Origin: Limanda limanda
Lineage: Eukaryota > Chordata > Actinopteri > Pleuronectiformes > Pleuronectidae
DNA length: 64,000 nt
Direction of reading: 5' to 3'
NCBI RefSeq assembly: GCF_963576545.1
Contig: NC_083653.1
Location: forward strand, 18,627,639 to 18,691,638
A model generated the notes under the pieces. It was not told where the DNA came from. It saw nothing but the letters and a program-made list of their open reading frames with translations, and did not search any database. How positions within the stretch are numbered: position 1 is the first letter of the stretch; each line of letters begins with the position of its first letter. A program made the translations under genes and the position numbers. Positions 24,161 through 35,798 of the stretch are shown in pieces.

Positions 24161-27099
24161 GGACAAAGTATGGAGAATTTGACACGGCAGGGCTATAGAT
24201 TCATCCTATTAATCCCATCCCCTTATTTCTTCTTGCCCCTTTTCATTGTCAAACCTTCATGGGTGATACTTTTGTCCTATTTTCCACTACAGGGACCATT
24301 GTCTTATGTACTCAACTCCCTGCTGATTTATTTTCTAGAAGGTCCCATGCAAGCCTTAAGTATAACACACAAAAATATATTGGAAGAAGCAGCAGTTAGC
24401 AGATAATTAGTCAAGGCTCATTTATATGTTTTTTTTTATATCTTAATATCTGCGTCAGTGACGTCGAACTTGATTTATGACCCTGTGAGAAATTGATTCC
24501 TTTACATTTGTTTGACCACATGGGACACATAGTCAATATGCATGAAGCAGAAAGTAATATTTGAAAAAAAAGGCAATATGCTCTTGATTAAAAAGTAATT
24601 TAAAAACAATGCTTACGCTCTGTATGCCAAGATGTTTAAACTGTGTATTGAGCAGTTTTTCCAAGCTGCTACACTTATTCTATGTAATAATACTTTTTTT
24701 GTTTTGATTTGAGAAATTTAGTTGTGAGACAAACTGTAGAGCAACATTGAACCATTGTGCTAGCTGAAAAAACGTTCCTTTGCCTTGAGGTTGTTACTCT
24801 AAATTGGTTAAAAGTCCCCCTCTCCTCATCTGTCCGTATTTATACTCCCTCTGTGGCTACCACTCTCTTCATCTTCTCCCTATCGACGCACACCTTGGTA
24901 ATTGGTGATGTGGACCATATGTTGGCTTTGAATGGCCTCTTGTTCGGCAGGGACTTCTGACACACTCAAGGTCATATCAGAACCTTGTCGTTAGGCTACC
25001 TGTTTTTTCCTGGATTGGCGTCAAAGGCAGGGGATATAGTTTCTCAGTCTTATCCCCTCCTGTCAAACCTTCTTATCCTCTCATCACCTGTCAAATCATC
25101 CCCTACAGCCTCTAGTATGTGTGACTGGATTTTGTTCAGTCATTATGTGTAATCCTCATCATTAAGTGACTTTTGAAATGTTCTTAAAATGATAAAGGTG
25201 CTGTTTTTTTGTGAGACCCCTGCCCGCACAAGACCTTTTGAAATTAAAGTCAAAAGTCACCGTAAGCTTTCTCGCTGAATGTATTCAGTCTGAAGTTTGG
25301 TTTCTCTCTCTGACCATTTGAACGGCCACATTGACATAACCACACACTTCGGGGGGGGGGGGGGGGGTAGTGTAATGGTTATTGACATGTTCTTGGTACT
25401 TGGGGAACAAATGTGAATATTTAGACAATATGATACAATCAAATCCAAGATGTATCTTTGATTGTAAGTTAGTTTATTGAGATGCTGTCTAGAAGACAAA
25501 CATTCAAGTAATTCCACATTACAACTCTTTTACCCTGGTAGGTGCCTGATTATTTTTCCAAAAATCCCTAATAAACATAAATATATCTTGTTGGGTATAA
25601 CGGACTGATTGTTTGTTTGAATTCATTTAAAAAAGCTAATATTATTGTGTAAGAAAAGTAGGCTGAGAATTTAAGCCCTTCAGAGTGTCCTGTATGATTT
25701 GCAGCCAGTCTCCAACCCATCTTTCACTCGTGGACGAACAGGAAAAGGTAACTGATACAGAGGGACTTTTCTGATCATTAAAAATTAGATTTTGTCTTTG
25801 GGAAACATAACAAGGCTGTAACTCTGTTGGCAGTTCTGCGAGATGAAAGTCTAAATAAGGGCCTCATCTGTATTATATAATCTGTTCTATATTGTGGCCG
25901 AGTGTCTGAGGGTCTCAGAGGGTAAGTGCAGTCAATCATGTTTAAAGACAGTAGTTGGCCCAAAAGAAGGTCACTTATGTATACAAGGGACCTTGTATTG
26001 ATCATGTATTTTCAGCTCGGACTCAATTTTTCTGTGCCCCTTTTTGAAAGTTGGAATGGATCCCTAGAATTCACGGATTTTTACAGTTCTTTTACAGTAT
26101 TTCCCAAGTACTGCTGTAAACTGAGTTCTGGGGAAACGGTGGACATTGCACAGCTGCAAACCTGACTGGTGGTGTTGCCTCATGACACTCAGGGGATGGA
26201 TCTGGATTTATCACCATTGACGGTTTTTCTAGCCTTAGCTTTGAAGGAGGTTTTAGTGGGTGGAGGATTTCCCTCTGGGTTTTTTCCCACTTGCCTTTGT
26301 CGCCGATCCTTTTCCACTGCAGCTCCTTCAGGCATGGTGTGGAACAGGAGCCTGCTGAGCATCTTGTAGCTTGAGCTGCAGCATCAGAGGTCAGGGTTGG
26401 AAAGTGCTCCTCAGCTCGTGTTTCCACACATTGTCCTGGGACTGAAAGAGTTGATGCAATGATTGCGGACTTTTCCCATGCCAGCTGCTGAAGTCAAAAC
26501 TGTAGACGTTCTTTTTAAAATAGCATGTATTTCTATCATTTTGACAGTCTCTTACATTTCTTTTATGTTCCACCTGGCTCAGATTAAATATTCATCAAAC
26601 CTCCATGGCGATTACTCCATTACATAAGAATAGTCCAGAGTAGTTCTTTCCAGGGTACAATCCTTTCGATCCTTTCATGCTTCACCCCAGGCACAACACT
26701 ACTGTTGTATAAAGCAACATGTTGTCCCACCCAGTCCACAGAACACCTTAATTCTTATTTCTCTGAAGTCTCTTAAGTCTTTATTTAATAAAACACTGAA
26801 GTTGAAGAGTCAAACTAATTCTGGAAGAAGGTGGCTGACATGTCATGGCTGCTCTGGGGTCTTGTGGGGCTCCTTGTCTTGTCCATCTTTCTCCTGTGTT
26901 TTTCTTCCATCACTTGTTTTGCAGAGCAGTGTCTGTAAATGGAACATTTTAGAATTTTTGTTTCCAATAATAATAAAAAATGTTTCAAGGTACATATACA
27001 CCAATTCTAGAAACGTGGCTGAGGCTTGGTCTTAATTGTGACCCTATTGCATCCTGAAAAAAGAACAATGAAGGATTAATGTCTTCTTTTTGTCCACAG
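24161..27099. other. No gene recognised
   Basis: AT-rich non-coding DNA. It contains a poly-G run at about 25351-25367 and short low-complexity tracts. Frames such as 26092-26427 on the minus strand show no domain that I recognise. Confidence 0.45.
25351..25367. repeat. Poly-G homopolymer (about 17 bases)
   Basis: An uninterrupted G run, preceded by CACTTC. Runs of this length are prone to sequencing and assembly length error and could form a G-quadruplex. Confidence 0.9.
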
Positions 27100-27177
27100 A
27101 TTTACTTGTTTCTCTGAGGACTTCAAGTGCCTGAACGCATGAATAGATGTAGAGCATGCTACATTGTCATCCTACAG
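27100..27177 (+). other. Candidate 78-bp non-coding (5'-UTR) exon
   Basis: An acceptor with a pyrimidine tract (CTTCTTTTTGTCCACAG) is followed 78 bp later by a consensus donor (CTACAG, then GTAAGC). All three forward frames contain a stop, so it cannot be an internal coding exon, but it could be an untranslated exon of a transcript running from the 2-kb CpG region toward disp1. It contains an ATG at 27139 that stays open to the donor (13 codons). Splice-site pairs of this quality do arise by chance in long introns, so transcript evidence is required. Confidence 0.3.
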
Positions 27178-27704
27178 GTAAGCCATGTACACAATGCACA
27201 TCAAATGTCTTGTAACTGAGCAAAGCAGATCATCATATAGTTTATAACTCTATATAGTACATCTTTCAAGAGCCTTGACAAGTTTTTCCTACTAAGTTTC
27301 CCCTAAGACAGGTTTACCTTAGTAGTATGTCAAGAGTGTTTTTTTTAATGAATAAAGAAAGAATTGTTAGTAGACATATATCCCACTTTTGGAGAGATTC
27401 TTGTTATTTTATTGACTGACAAATGCTGTAGTATAATAGTTATGGTCAGTCTGAGATATATTTGTGAGTGCAGTTATGGGAACTGTACATGTACTTGCTC
27501 ATGTATAACCCAATTCAGATGCAAGAGAATATCCAGTAGCCACAGTAGTGGCAACATCTCTTTGCTCACTCTTCATCTATTGGTTTTAGATTCTAAAACC
27601 ATCACCAGTTCCAATTTTTCACTTTGTGAAATACTTTGATTTATGACTCAATTCCTAGATTTTTGACATTCCCATCAGCCTCTGCTGTCCTTTGCATGTT
27701 ATGC

Positions 27705-27840
27705 TAATGGTAAAATGTTAGGATGTTAAATGTTAGTATCAGTATCAGAATGATAGCATTGTGAGTATGCTATCATTGCTAATGTTAGCATTTGGCTCAA
27801 AGCACAGCACACCAAGCTGCTAGCAAGGCCCCAGTCTTAT
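27705..27840. repeat. GTTAGCAT-rich teleost-type repeat, copy 1
   Basis: Contains TGCTAATGTTAGCATTTGGC, then TCAAAGCAC and CTGCTAGCAAGG, a pattern I recall as a common dispersed fish repeat. Related strings occur at 35.3 kb. Boundaries and family name are not determined. Confidence 0.5.
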
Positions 27841-28421
27841 AATTTTGGGGCTGCTCATTTGGAATCGATGACTTACTGTTAAACAGATCATGTATGAACA
27901 GTAGTCACTCAACACTCAAAATATGAGACAGTAAGTAAGTAAATGGTTCTACTGTGACACCTGACTTTTGTGACCTTCCTAGTACCTCAGCTATACATTG
28001 CACAGACTAATTTAGAGCTTCCAAGTGGAAAATTACTATCCCTCAATCAGTGTCTTAATCACAAGCAGCCAGACAAAGAAAAAGGGTGTTTGTATATAAG
28101 AGTAAAGCACCTACTGCTGGTCTTCTTCCTTTCACCCTGTCCCTCTCTCTTGCGAGTCCAGACAAGCCTCAGGTAAAAGGTGAGGATGTTTGTTCTTCAC
28201 GTTGCTACAACTGGGTCAGTGAGCAGGATAAAGCTGTTTACCTCAGACTCAGAACTCACAGGTCCCCTTGCACCCTCACAGACTTTTTAAATTGGATTCA
28301 TATTCTGGGAAGATGTATCAGGAAAACGTACATCTCTCAACCACTTTTTCAATATGTGCATTGGTTTAATTAAATTCTGCTCATTTTAATTTAAGGGTAA
28401 CTTTCGAAGCATGATGGTTGG

Positions 28422-28429
28422 ATTATTTG
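28422..28429. repeat. Left target-site duplication of the hAT-like element
   Basis: ATTATTTG, identical to the copy at 29271-29278, directly abuts the left terminal inverted repeat. Confidence 0.88.
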
Positions 28430-29270
28430 TAGGGATGGGTATCGTTTGGTTTTTATCCGATACCAGTTCCTAACCGATACTTTTAAAACGATACCGGTGC
28501 CTAAACAGTGCCTGAACCGATACTTTTTTCAAAAAAGTGCACAAAACGATGCTTGACTAAGAAAGGCTTTTTCTATTGCCAAATATATTAACTGTTTAAA
28601 GTAGATTATAAATATAAATAAATACAAAACCCTTTATAACTTAAAACTATGAATAACATGCGAACTGTTAACAAAAGTTTACACTATACTTAAATAAATA
28701 AAAATAAATACAAAACACACACACTCTGACTCGTGACTCTGACTTCGGTGCCTGAGCCAAATGAAGACTGAGGGTCGCTTTCCCATCACTCGGAGACCCC
28801 CGTGTCTCCGCGGCTGGGGCTGTCGCAGGCAGGCTGCGGCCCGCCTTCGGCCCCCTAAAATGCGGTCGCTTTTATGAAACATTTCTCGGCGTGGTCTTCG
28901 TTCCTCCCACCCGGAGCCGGTCCCGGAGCCGCGGAGGAAATGCGCCCGGCGGAGGGGAGCCAGGGCCGGGGAGAGGTCTCGCGAGGAGATCCTCCCCCGC
29001 ACCTGCACGGGAGCCCTGACGCACGCGGGGCGCGGGCAGCGCGGGGACAGGAGTCTGTCCACCGGCAGCCGGGGGCCCGGCGGGAGCCGCCGCTTCCCGT
29101 GAAGGAAGGAGCGGAAGTGTGAGGAGGCGGGACGAGCGGAGACCTCAGTCTTCAATTGGCTCAGGAACCGAAATGAGGAACCGAAATCTCCGTTGCATTT
29201 CGGTCCGGGTAGGTACCGGTTGTATTGGAACCGGTTCCATATTGGAACCGGTTCTCGGTACCCAACCCTA
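28430..29270. mobile_element. hAT-like non-autonomous DNA transposon (841 bp) with perfect 8-bp TSD
   Basis: The ends are imperfect terminal inverted repeats: TAGGGATGGGTATCG on the left and CGGTACCCAACCCTA on the right, matching at 13 of 15 positions. They are flanked by an identical 8-bp direct repeat, ATTATTTG, at 28422-28429 and 29271-29278. An 8-bp duplication is the signature of the hAT superfamily. Subterminal repeats are visible: CGATAC/CCGATAC units on the left and several GGAACCGGTT palindromes on the right. The core (about 28780-29130) is very CpG-rich while the outer parts are AT-rich. There is no transposase; the minus-strand open frame at 28679-29155 is Arg/Pro-rich, as expected of random GC-rich DNA. 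The perfect duplication suggests a fairly young insertion. Confidence 0.88.
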
Positions 29271-29278
29271 ATTATTTG
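29271..29278. repeat. Right target-site duplication of the hAT-like element
   Basis: ATTATTTG, identical to the copy at 28422-28429, directly abuts the right terminal inverted repeat. Confidence 0.88.
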
Positions 29279-32200
29279 TGGTTACAGCAGAGTGCTAAGG
29301 CTTTTGACTGTTCTCATATTATTCCCACCAAGAAAAACGTTATCAACAGTTCCGGTTCTAGTGTGCCCTCTTACTTTGTCCAGCACATGATTTTTGTTCA
29401 AGTATATGTCTTAAGTCAGGCAGCAGAGCAGCCTTAAGTTGACATGCAATCACCAGCACAAACACACTTCTCTCACTAACCCAATTCTTCTGGACTTCCT
29501 ACACACACACACGCACACTCGTCTCTCACACTCGCTCATTCGGTCTTTCTGCTTCGTTCTGCCCTGACCTGCTGAAAGCCTTTCAGGGCCGTGTCAGTCA
29601 GCCAACAACTCTCTCTGTTCACAGTCTCATCAGGTTCAAGTTGGATGCCAGCCTGTCCTCCCTCCTTGTTCTTTCACATTGGCTGCTTTTTCACGTTAAG
29701 ATTGAGAGAACTCGAACTGGTGTGTGTGCCTATGCATTAAATGGATGCTTTAGCGTAAGAGTTCAGTGTTGGCGAGGTGCATGCAAAGAGGTTTGAAAGT
29801 CTGACTGTGCGTGCCTGGCTCCATTTATTATTATGTTTAGTCATTGTGTGTGTGTCTGTTCATTGAATTCATGAATTAAAAGAAAAGTTTGGAAAAAAAG
29901 CAGCTGAGGCTGTTTTGAAACATGGACAGCGTCTGTTGTTGATTGTGCAGGACTGGAGGTTTCAGCTGTGCCAGGCCCAACTTCTCCTGCCTGCAGCAGC
30001 TCGGACTCTCCCTTCAATAGATTTCATGGCCTGGGAAAAGCTCTGTAGAGCCCGAGAGAAAGAAAACACTGGCCTTCTTTATCAAGTTATATAGCGTAAA
30101 TCTGCAAATAACAATTGTTATCTATTGAATTTTTTTTGTTGACATGTGTTCAGCAGTTTTTTGGCAGCGTTTATTCTGTTACATCAACTTGAATCATTTC
30201 CCTCCACATGTGTTCTCCCAGTTTGAGAGTCAGCAAATTGGGAAGCAAATTGTGGTCATAATTAAGTAAACCAAAATTACAGCGAATGAGGTAGTGGTGG
30301 TTGCATGAGGGAAATAAATTGAAGTAGCTGGGGAAGGAGCTAAAAATACATGTGATCAACAAATTATACGGATATTAGTTGTGGTAGTAAAATCCTCAAT
30401 TAACTTAATCATTAAATAATTCAATGCAATGAAATGTAAAACGCACACTGATACATTCTGTGGACTATTCCTCTGGTTATGTGACCTCAATCTCTTAAGC
30501 CTGTACATTGGCTGTACAGCGGTAGATCATCAAACTTCACACTATTGTAACATCGGTCAACTGTGCTGCTTGTGCTCCTCTGCTTGTGGGGTTCATTTTT
30601 CCTTATTGTAACTGATAAAGTTTCTTGCTTTTATGTTTCCCAACTTCACAAACTTCTTTCCCTGACATTATGATATTGCTTTGTTTAATGACCACAAAGC
30701 AAATGTTTAATAGTTATTGAACAATCAGCATACCCTGCTGAGCTAATTCAGACCTATCTGATACATCTCCTGTTCAGTTCAGCTCATAGATGAAGTTCTA
30801 AATATAGCTACTTATCCAAATGCACTGACCTATTGATATTCTCCTGAAAATATCTGATGTTGTTCATATGTGAAAGGCAATGTTTGTATAATATCCGGGC
30901 CCAAATGTCTGGACATTTTCCAGCGATCATGTCTGAAAAGGGCTTACGTTTCTCATTAGGTGCTGTTTCAAATGTGTATTTCGTTTCTTGTGCACATCTG
31001 GCGTGAAGTCCAGACATTGCGAGAGGCTGTTGCCCATGGCACAACATCTGGCAAAGAATCGTGAAGATGGAATGAGATGACGCCCGCCGTTTACACTTCC
31101 CGTCTGCAACGACATGGCCACAATTTGCATGTACAGACCTATGTATAAGTTATGAGTAATGAAATCTATGGTTACCTGCTGAAATATTCACTTTCAGCAT
31201 TTGAGATCGTGATCATATTGCAAAGCCCCAATATGTAGTGTGAAAATATTCTCAGCTGGATTTAATTGAATCATTAAATAATAGCCTGGCCTAATATACC
31301 CAAGAAACATGCCAAGTGAGTGATTGAAAAACCGCAGGAAGGTGGTAAGAGGGAAAGTTAAAAAGGTTTTGGTGATTTACTCTGTCTCCTAGCTTGCTGA
31401 CTCAACAAATCTGCCGGTAACCAGCGATTGATCCACCCACTCTGCTCTCCACAGCTGTGTTGACTGTCTCGTGCATGGGAACCCTTGATTACTAGGTTGG
31501 GTGTACATTTGGGCTGAACCTGGCTGCCAGCTTATTGTGCCTCCCTCTTCCACACACACACACTCACACTCACACACACTTTGAAACTTTGATCCTGGAG
31601 AGTTATAAATGACTGCTGCGTCATCATCCAGTGCCTCAGGGTGTCCACCAGACTTTATTGGCCTCATGAATGGTTTTGGATGTTTATCTACTACAGTACG
31701 TCTGTCTGAAGATCCCTCCGGCGGCTGTTTCATGTCCAATTAGCTTATGTTGGCAGATAGTTGCGTGTTTTTTGCTTCATTAGAAGCCTCAGCTGTGATG
31801 GCTCGGGATGATGCCATCATTAAAGTTTATGATTTGTTGATTTTAATAATCTGTTGTGGTCCTCAGTGTGATTGTTGGAGGGGCATTTGGAAAACACGAC
31901 TCCTCAATATAACAAGGCGCAGGTGTCATGAAATGACATCAGTGTAAAAATGAGGTGGAGGTGGCTCTGCAGCCAAATTATGATTTTATTTGGAGCGTGT
32001 CCCCAGTTTATGACATAGCTGGAAAATTCCTGGTGTAATGAAAACACATAATGTCAAGGGACAATAAATGTGATGGAAAAACTGCTAAAGTTGAAACATT
32101 TTGGAATTTGTAAATGGAGTCTTGGTTAGTTATCATTAACAGATGCTAAGGCTTTATTGTCCCAATATTAACAACTTGTTTAAATGATTTTAAGAAAAGT

Positions 32201-32700
32201 TTTAACATTAGGGTTAGGCGTATACATCCGCCAACAAGAAATCTATTAACAATTTAAATCCACAAATATTTAATAAGAATTTCTCCCTTTTCAGTGTTCG
32301 AGGCATCAAATGTAGCAAAGAACTGTCCTAAAAGCACAATTCACTTGCATTCAGTTGTTGCAATAGAAAGTTGACTGGCCAAAAGAAAATGACCATACCC
32401 TAATTACCAGCTCTGTATTACAAGCATACCAGAGCACTTCCTGTAGGTTATATAATAAAATCTAAAATATGAGACATGAGCCATCTGGCGTGAGTCTCAT
32501 GAGGTAATAAGAGGAAAAATATACAGTATGCTCAGTGAAAGTTCAATGAACCACATTGAATCCTTTGTGTCTCCAATACAGATGCTCATTCTGTTATTGG
32601 ATGTTGTACTCATACCAGATGTTGTGTCCAGCCATGTTGTTTGGTTAAGTTATTATACACAATAATGGTTATATAATACGCATTGTAATGCAGAAGTTGT
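29279..32700. other. No gene recognised
   Basis: Non-coding DNA with short CA tracts (29500-29515, 31553-31580), the CAGACATG-family fragment at 30.9 kb and a conserved-element-like patch near 31960-32080. No exon or RNA gene is supported. Confidence 0.45.
30860..30947 (-). mobile_element. CAGACATG-family fragment, copy 3
   Basis: CATGTCTGAAAAGGGCTTA (30929-30947) is nearly identical to the right end of copy 1. A second, weaker CAGACATT-type string lies in the flanking sequence on the minus strand. The other end is not resolved. Confidence 0.4.
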
Positions 32701-32713
32701 TTTTAGTTTTTCT

Positions 32714-32758
32714 GTCCATGACATGGTCTCAGTGCGACATGTCATGGACATGTCGCAC
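32714..32758. repeat. Two overlapping, mutually exclusive 12-bp inverted repeats
   Basis: GTCCATGACATG (32714-32725) pairs perfectly with CATGTCATGGAC (32739-32750). GTGCGACATGTC (32732-32743) pairs perfectly with GACATGTCGCAC (32747-32758) around a 3-base loop. The two stems share bases and cannot form together. Confidence 0.85.
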
Positions 32759-33830
32759 AGCTCTTCTCCATCTGAAGTGTTGCTATTGACAACGTAAGCA
32801 TAGAAGTGACCATATAAGTAGCATGAATTCTGATACATCTTTTCAACCCATTTGTATTGCCACAAAGCTGGTAATGTACATTGCAGTGTGACATTTCCAG
32901 CACATCTGAACAGGGCTCCACATTTTTGGAATTTTGGTGTCAGTTAAACACTTAGTTTGAGCAAAAACACATCATGCTCTGAAGTGTGAGCGAGCGGAAG
33001 GGTTGATGATGCTTCTAACGAGTCACAATGTGAACACATAAAAACAAAAAGTGGCACATTCACAGTGAAGTTATTTTCTCTGATTTATAAAAATGTATCT
33101 ATAGTGCAGTTATTGGTTTACTGTAAAATTATGACATTTAAATTTTTTTCTCGTTATCTAGCAGAAATCCAGGATTATTCTTTAGATCCTGCAAGTTTAC
33201 GAATTTTTATGCTGTCAATTGCTCCATCATGGCAACTAGGCCACCTGAGTACAAAAAAATTGGAATGTATGAACTCCAAATTCCAAGTCATAAGACATTT
33301 TACTAAAAGCCTTTTGATAGAGTAGAGCGAAAGCACACATTCCCTCCCCCACAGTTCACCAAGAGTGTGAACACTAATTGTATCTATGTGATGTAGTGTC
33401 TGCTGGACTTTCCTCTATCATAGATACACAGTATGTAGTTTCACTAGTCTCATGTATAATTCAACTCTTAGTCTGAGAAACGTTTGCTTTGAATTCACTG
33501 ACCTTGTACTTATATACAAGCCTCTCTCAGACAGGAAACAACTGTTATAACCAGGGAACGGGACAGGAAATGATAAATGAAGGAACGGCACGGATACACT
33601 GCTTCACATCAATGCAAATCCGAGCTCTGTTTATTGTTGTAGGTGCTGAGGTTCTGTTAGAGAAAAACTGTGTTTGATCACAGTAGTAGGAAGCTTGACC
33701 TGTACATGTGTGTTTGACACCTAGTTGACTTGCTGGTTATGTGCGTGTACATAAAAGATCAGTGTTTCAGTAACAGATTTTTACACACATTTATTACCCT
33801 GCGATTGAAATTAACTGTTTCTCTTCCTCA
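32759..33830. other. No gene recognised
   Basis: AT-rich non-coding DNA; nothing beyond short low-complexity tracts is visible. Confidence 0.45.
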
Positions 33831-33831
33831 G

Positions 33832-34329
33832 CTCTTAATGGGGAAACTATTGAAGAAAACTTGGGGAAGGGATTGGGAGGCGCAGTTGGCCTAGAGCTAG
33901 GGTGGGGAACATCCCGGATGTACATCTGAAAATGTCAGTAAGTTTTCAAAACACCCTCAGGCATTTACTGAGAGGATTCAGCACACTATGAACAGTAAAC
34001 TGAAGGAAGTGAATATTAAAGTCTCGATGCAGCTCAAGGCTGACTGACCCAAACCTGGAAAACCAGCTGTTAGTAGCCCCATCAAGACTACCATTTGACA
34101 TCAGATACTTTGCCAAAGATAAGCACTTCCAACCATCACATTAGAGGTTAGTCGAATACGCTTTAATATGGTCCTCAAAGGATGTTTCAAAATCTTTGAA
34201 AATGATTCCCTACACCTGATCTACAGGTTTGACCTGAATGCTCAGGCTAGTGAGGAGATAAGTAATCTCCCTTCTCACATCCCAACAGACTATTACCAAC
34301 AGTCACTCTTTTTGTTTTTCATTTCGTAA
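33832..34329 (+). pseudogene. Weakly coding-like stretch, possible decayed exon or pseudogene
   Basis: A good acceptor (TTTCTCTTCCTCAG, ending 33831) precedes 32 open codons containing NGETIEENLGKGLGG. After a frameshift, another open stretch starts at 33931 (38 codons, including MNSKLKEVNIKVSMQLKAD). The same frame then runs to about 34328 with three internal stops. Amino-acid composition is protein-like, but the stop frequency is only modestly below chance and I recognise no family. Confidence 0.2.
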
Positions 34330-35309
34330 AAATAACAAAAAACTAAACAGCTATTGATACTTTGACATAGACAATTAAAATTTGGATGCCCCTGGAAAGC
34401 CCTGTTTTGTTCGGCCTTAGAAAATGACTATTTGGTTTCCTTTGTTGAGGAGTGGGTATGTGGGGAGACGAAGCACGGAGGGACATGTGTATTCATAACA
34501 CCAGAGCCTCTTTCTCTCTGTCTGTATTGTCTGGTGTTGTGGATCCCCCTTTGCTCTATTGTTTTGTGAGTTCTGCTGGTGGTCTGTCAGCTCTCAGAGG
34601 GGAACCTTCTTTACTCTTATATTTCAAAAGCACTTTTTTTATCTGGGTCTGTGCCTTTTTTGACTGTCTGCTTGTCTCTGTCTCTTCTCCCCATCCCGCT
34701 CTGTTCCTCCATCACCATCACACACCCACTCACACAAACATCCCAGCTCTAACCATTACTGGCAGTGGATCTTAGACTGAAAAGTGTATTGGGGTTTTGA
34801 GTGCCAGTGGGGAAGGAAGGACCCTGCTGGCTTGTCAGCATCTCTGACCCCTCTGTCACAATGGGTCCCTCTCCCCTCCCACTCATTTCCCTGCCAAGCT
34901 GGGAAGAGTAAATATTTATCAGCCCTCACAACAATGGCCAGCTCGGAGGAGAAAGAGACTTTGACCAGAGCTCATGCAAGGCTTGTATAGGCAACACTTG
35001 TGTCTGTCGGAGCCTAAAGATGGCTGGCAGAAAGATTAAAATGGAGCCTTTGAATCATTTTAATTAAAATAAATTCCTTAAGTTTGTGGTTATGTTACTC
35101 AGCTTGAATTGCTCTGATTCTAAAGGCTGAATTATAAGACTGGGTGAGTTGGTAAAAAGCAGAACAAGCTTTACACAGAAGATTATACAAATCTAGTTCT
35201 TGAGTGACTGTCAGTTAAACCCTGAAACTTGGAGAAACAATGTTGGGACCAATAATTGCATAATGATTGATTACCTTAAATTATATTTAGTATTTTAATT
35301 TAGACAAAC
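34330..35309. other. No gene recognised
   Basis: Non-coding DNA. The forward frame at 34452-34775 is Ser/Leu/His-rich low-complexity translation without a domain. Confidence 0.45.
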
Positions 35310-35470
35310 TACTAGCATGGCTCCAGGGGTGGCAATATGGGTTTCGTAGCCATTAGCAAATGCTAGCATGTTAGCTTGCTATACTAAGACAATGCACATG
35401 GAAAACATTATACCTGCTAAGCATTAGCTTTTTGGCATTGCCATTGAAGCTAACAGAACGTTAGCATCTG
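35310..35470. repeat. GTTAGCAT-rich teleost-type repeat, copy 2
   Basis: Contains CTAGCATGGCTCCAGG, TGCTAGCATGTTAGCTTGCT, AACATTATACCTGCTAAGCA and GAACGTTAGCATCTG, matching the dispersed fish repeat pattern seen also at 27.7 kb. Confidence 0.5.
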
Positions 35471-35674
35471 TGTTATTACAAATGTTTATAATACTTTCAA
35501 CTCTACTTCGTTTTGTATACAGGTTTTCCAGTCTGCACATTTTCAATCAAAACAAAATAATTTAATTCTGTTTTGTTTGTTTATTATGGAGTATATAGAG
35601 ACAATCCATGCTCAATATATTCTTGTGTGTTTGCCCTATTCTAAAAAGATAATAATAATAAAAATAATGATAAT

Positions 35675-35795
35675 AATGTACATTCGATTTGTGAGTTTAC
35701 ATGTAAAATATACATTATCATTCAATGGTTTGTAAATACAAACCATGTAATGATGGTAATGTATATTTCGATTTGTTAGTGTATATGTAAAATGT
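35675..35795. repeat. Palindrome flanked by ~40-bp direct repeats
   Basis: A near-perfect palindrome at 35717-35754 pairs ATCATT, then ATGGTTTGTA, with TACAAACCAT, then AATGAT, around a 2-base centre. On both sides lie direct repeats beginning TAATGTA(C/T)ATT and containing TCGATTTGT and ATGTAAAAT, at about 35674-35716 and 35758-35798. Confidence 0.75.
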
Positions 35796-35798
35796 TTG

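Noticed and set aside
26092..26427. 111-codon minus-strand open frame
   Set aside because: No domain was recognised and no splice or promoter context supports it; its length is within chance for this window size.
28679..29155. 158-codon minus-strand open frame inside the hAT-like element
   Set aside because: Long frames are expected by chance in CpG-rich DNA. The product is Arg/Pro-rich with no transposase, BED or hATC motif.
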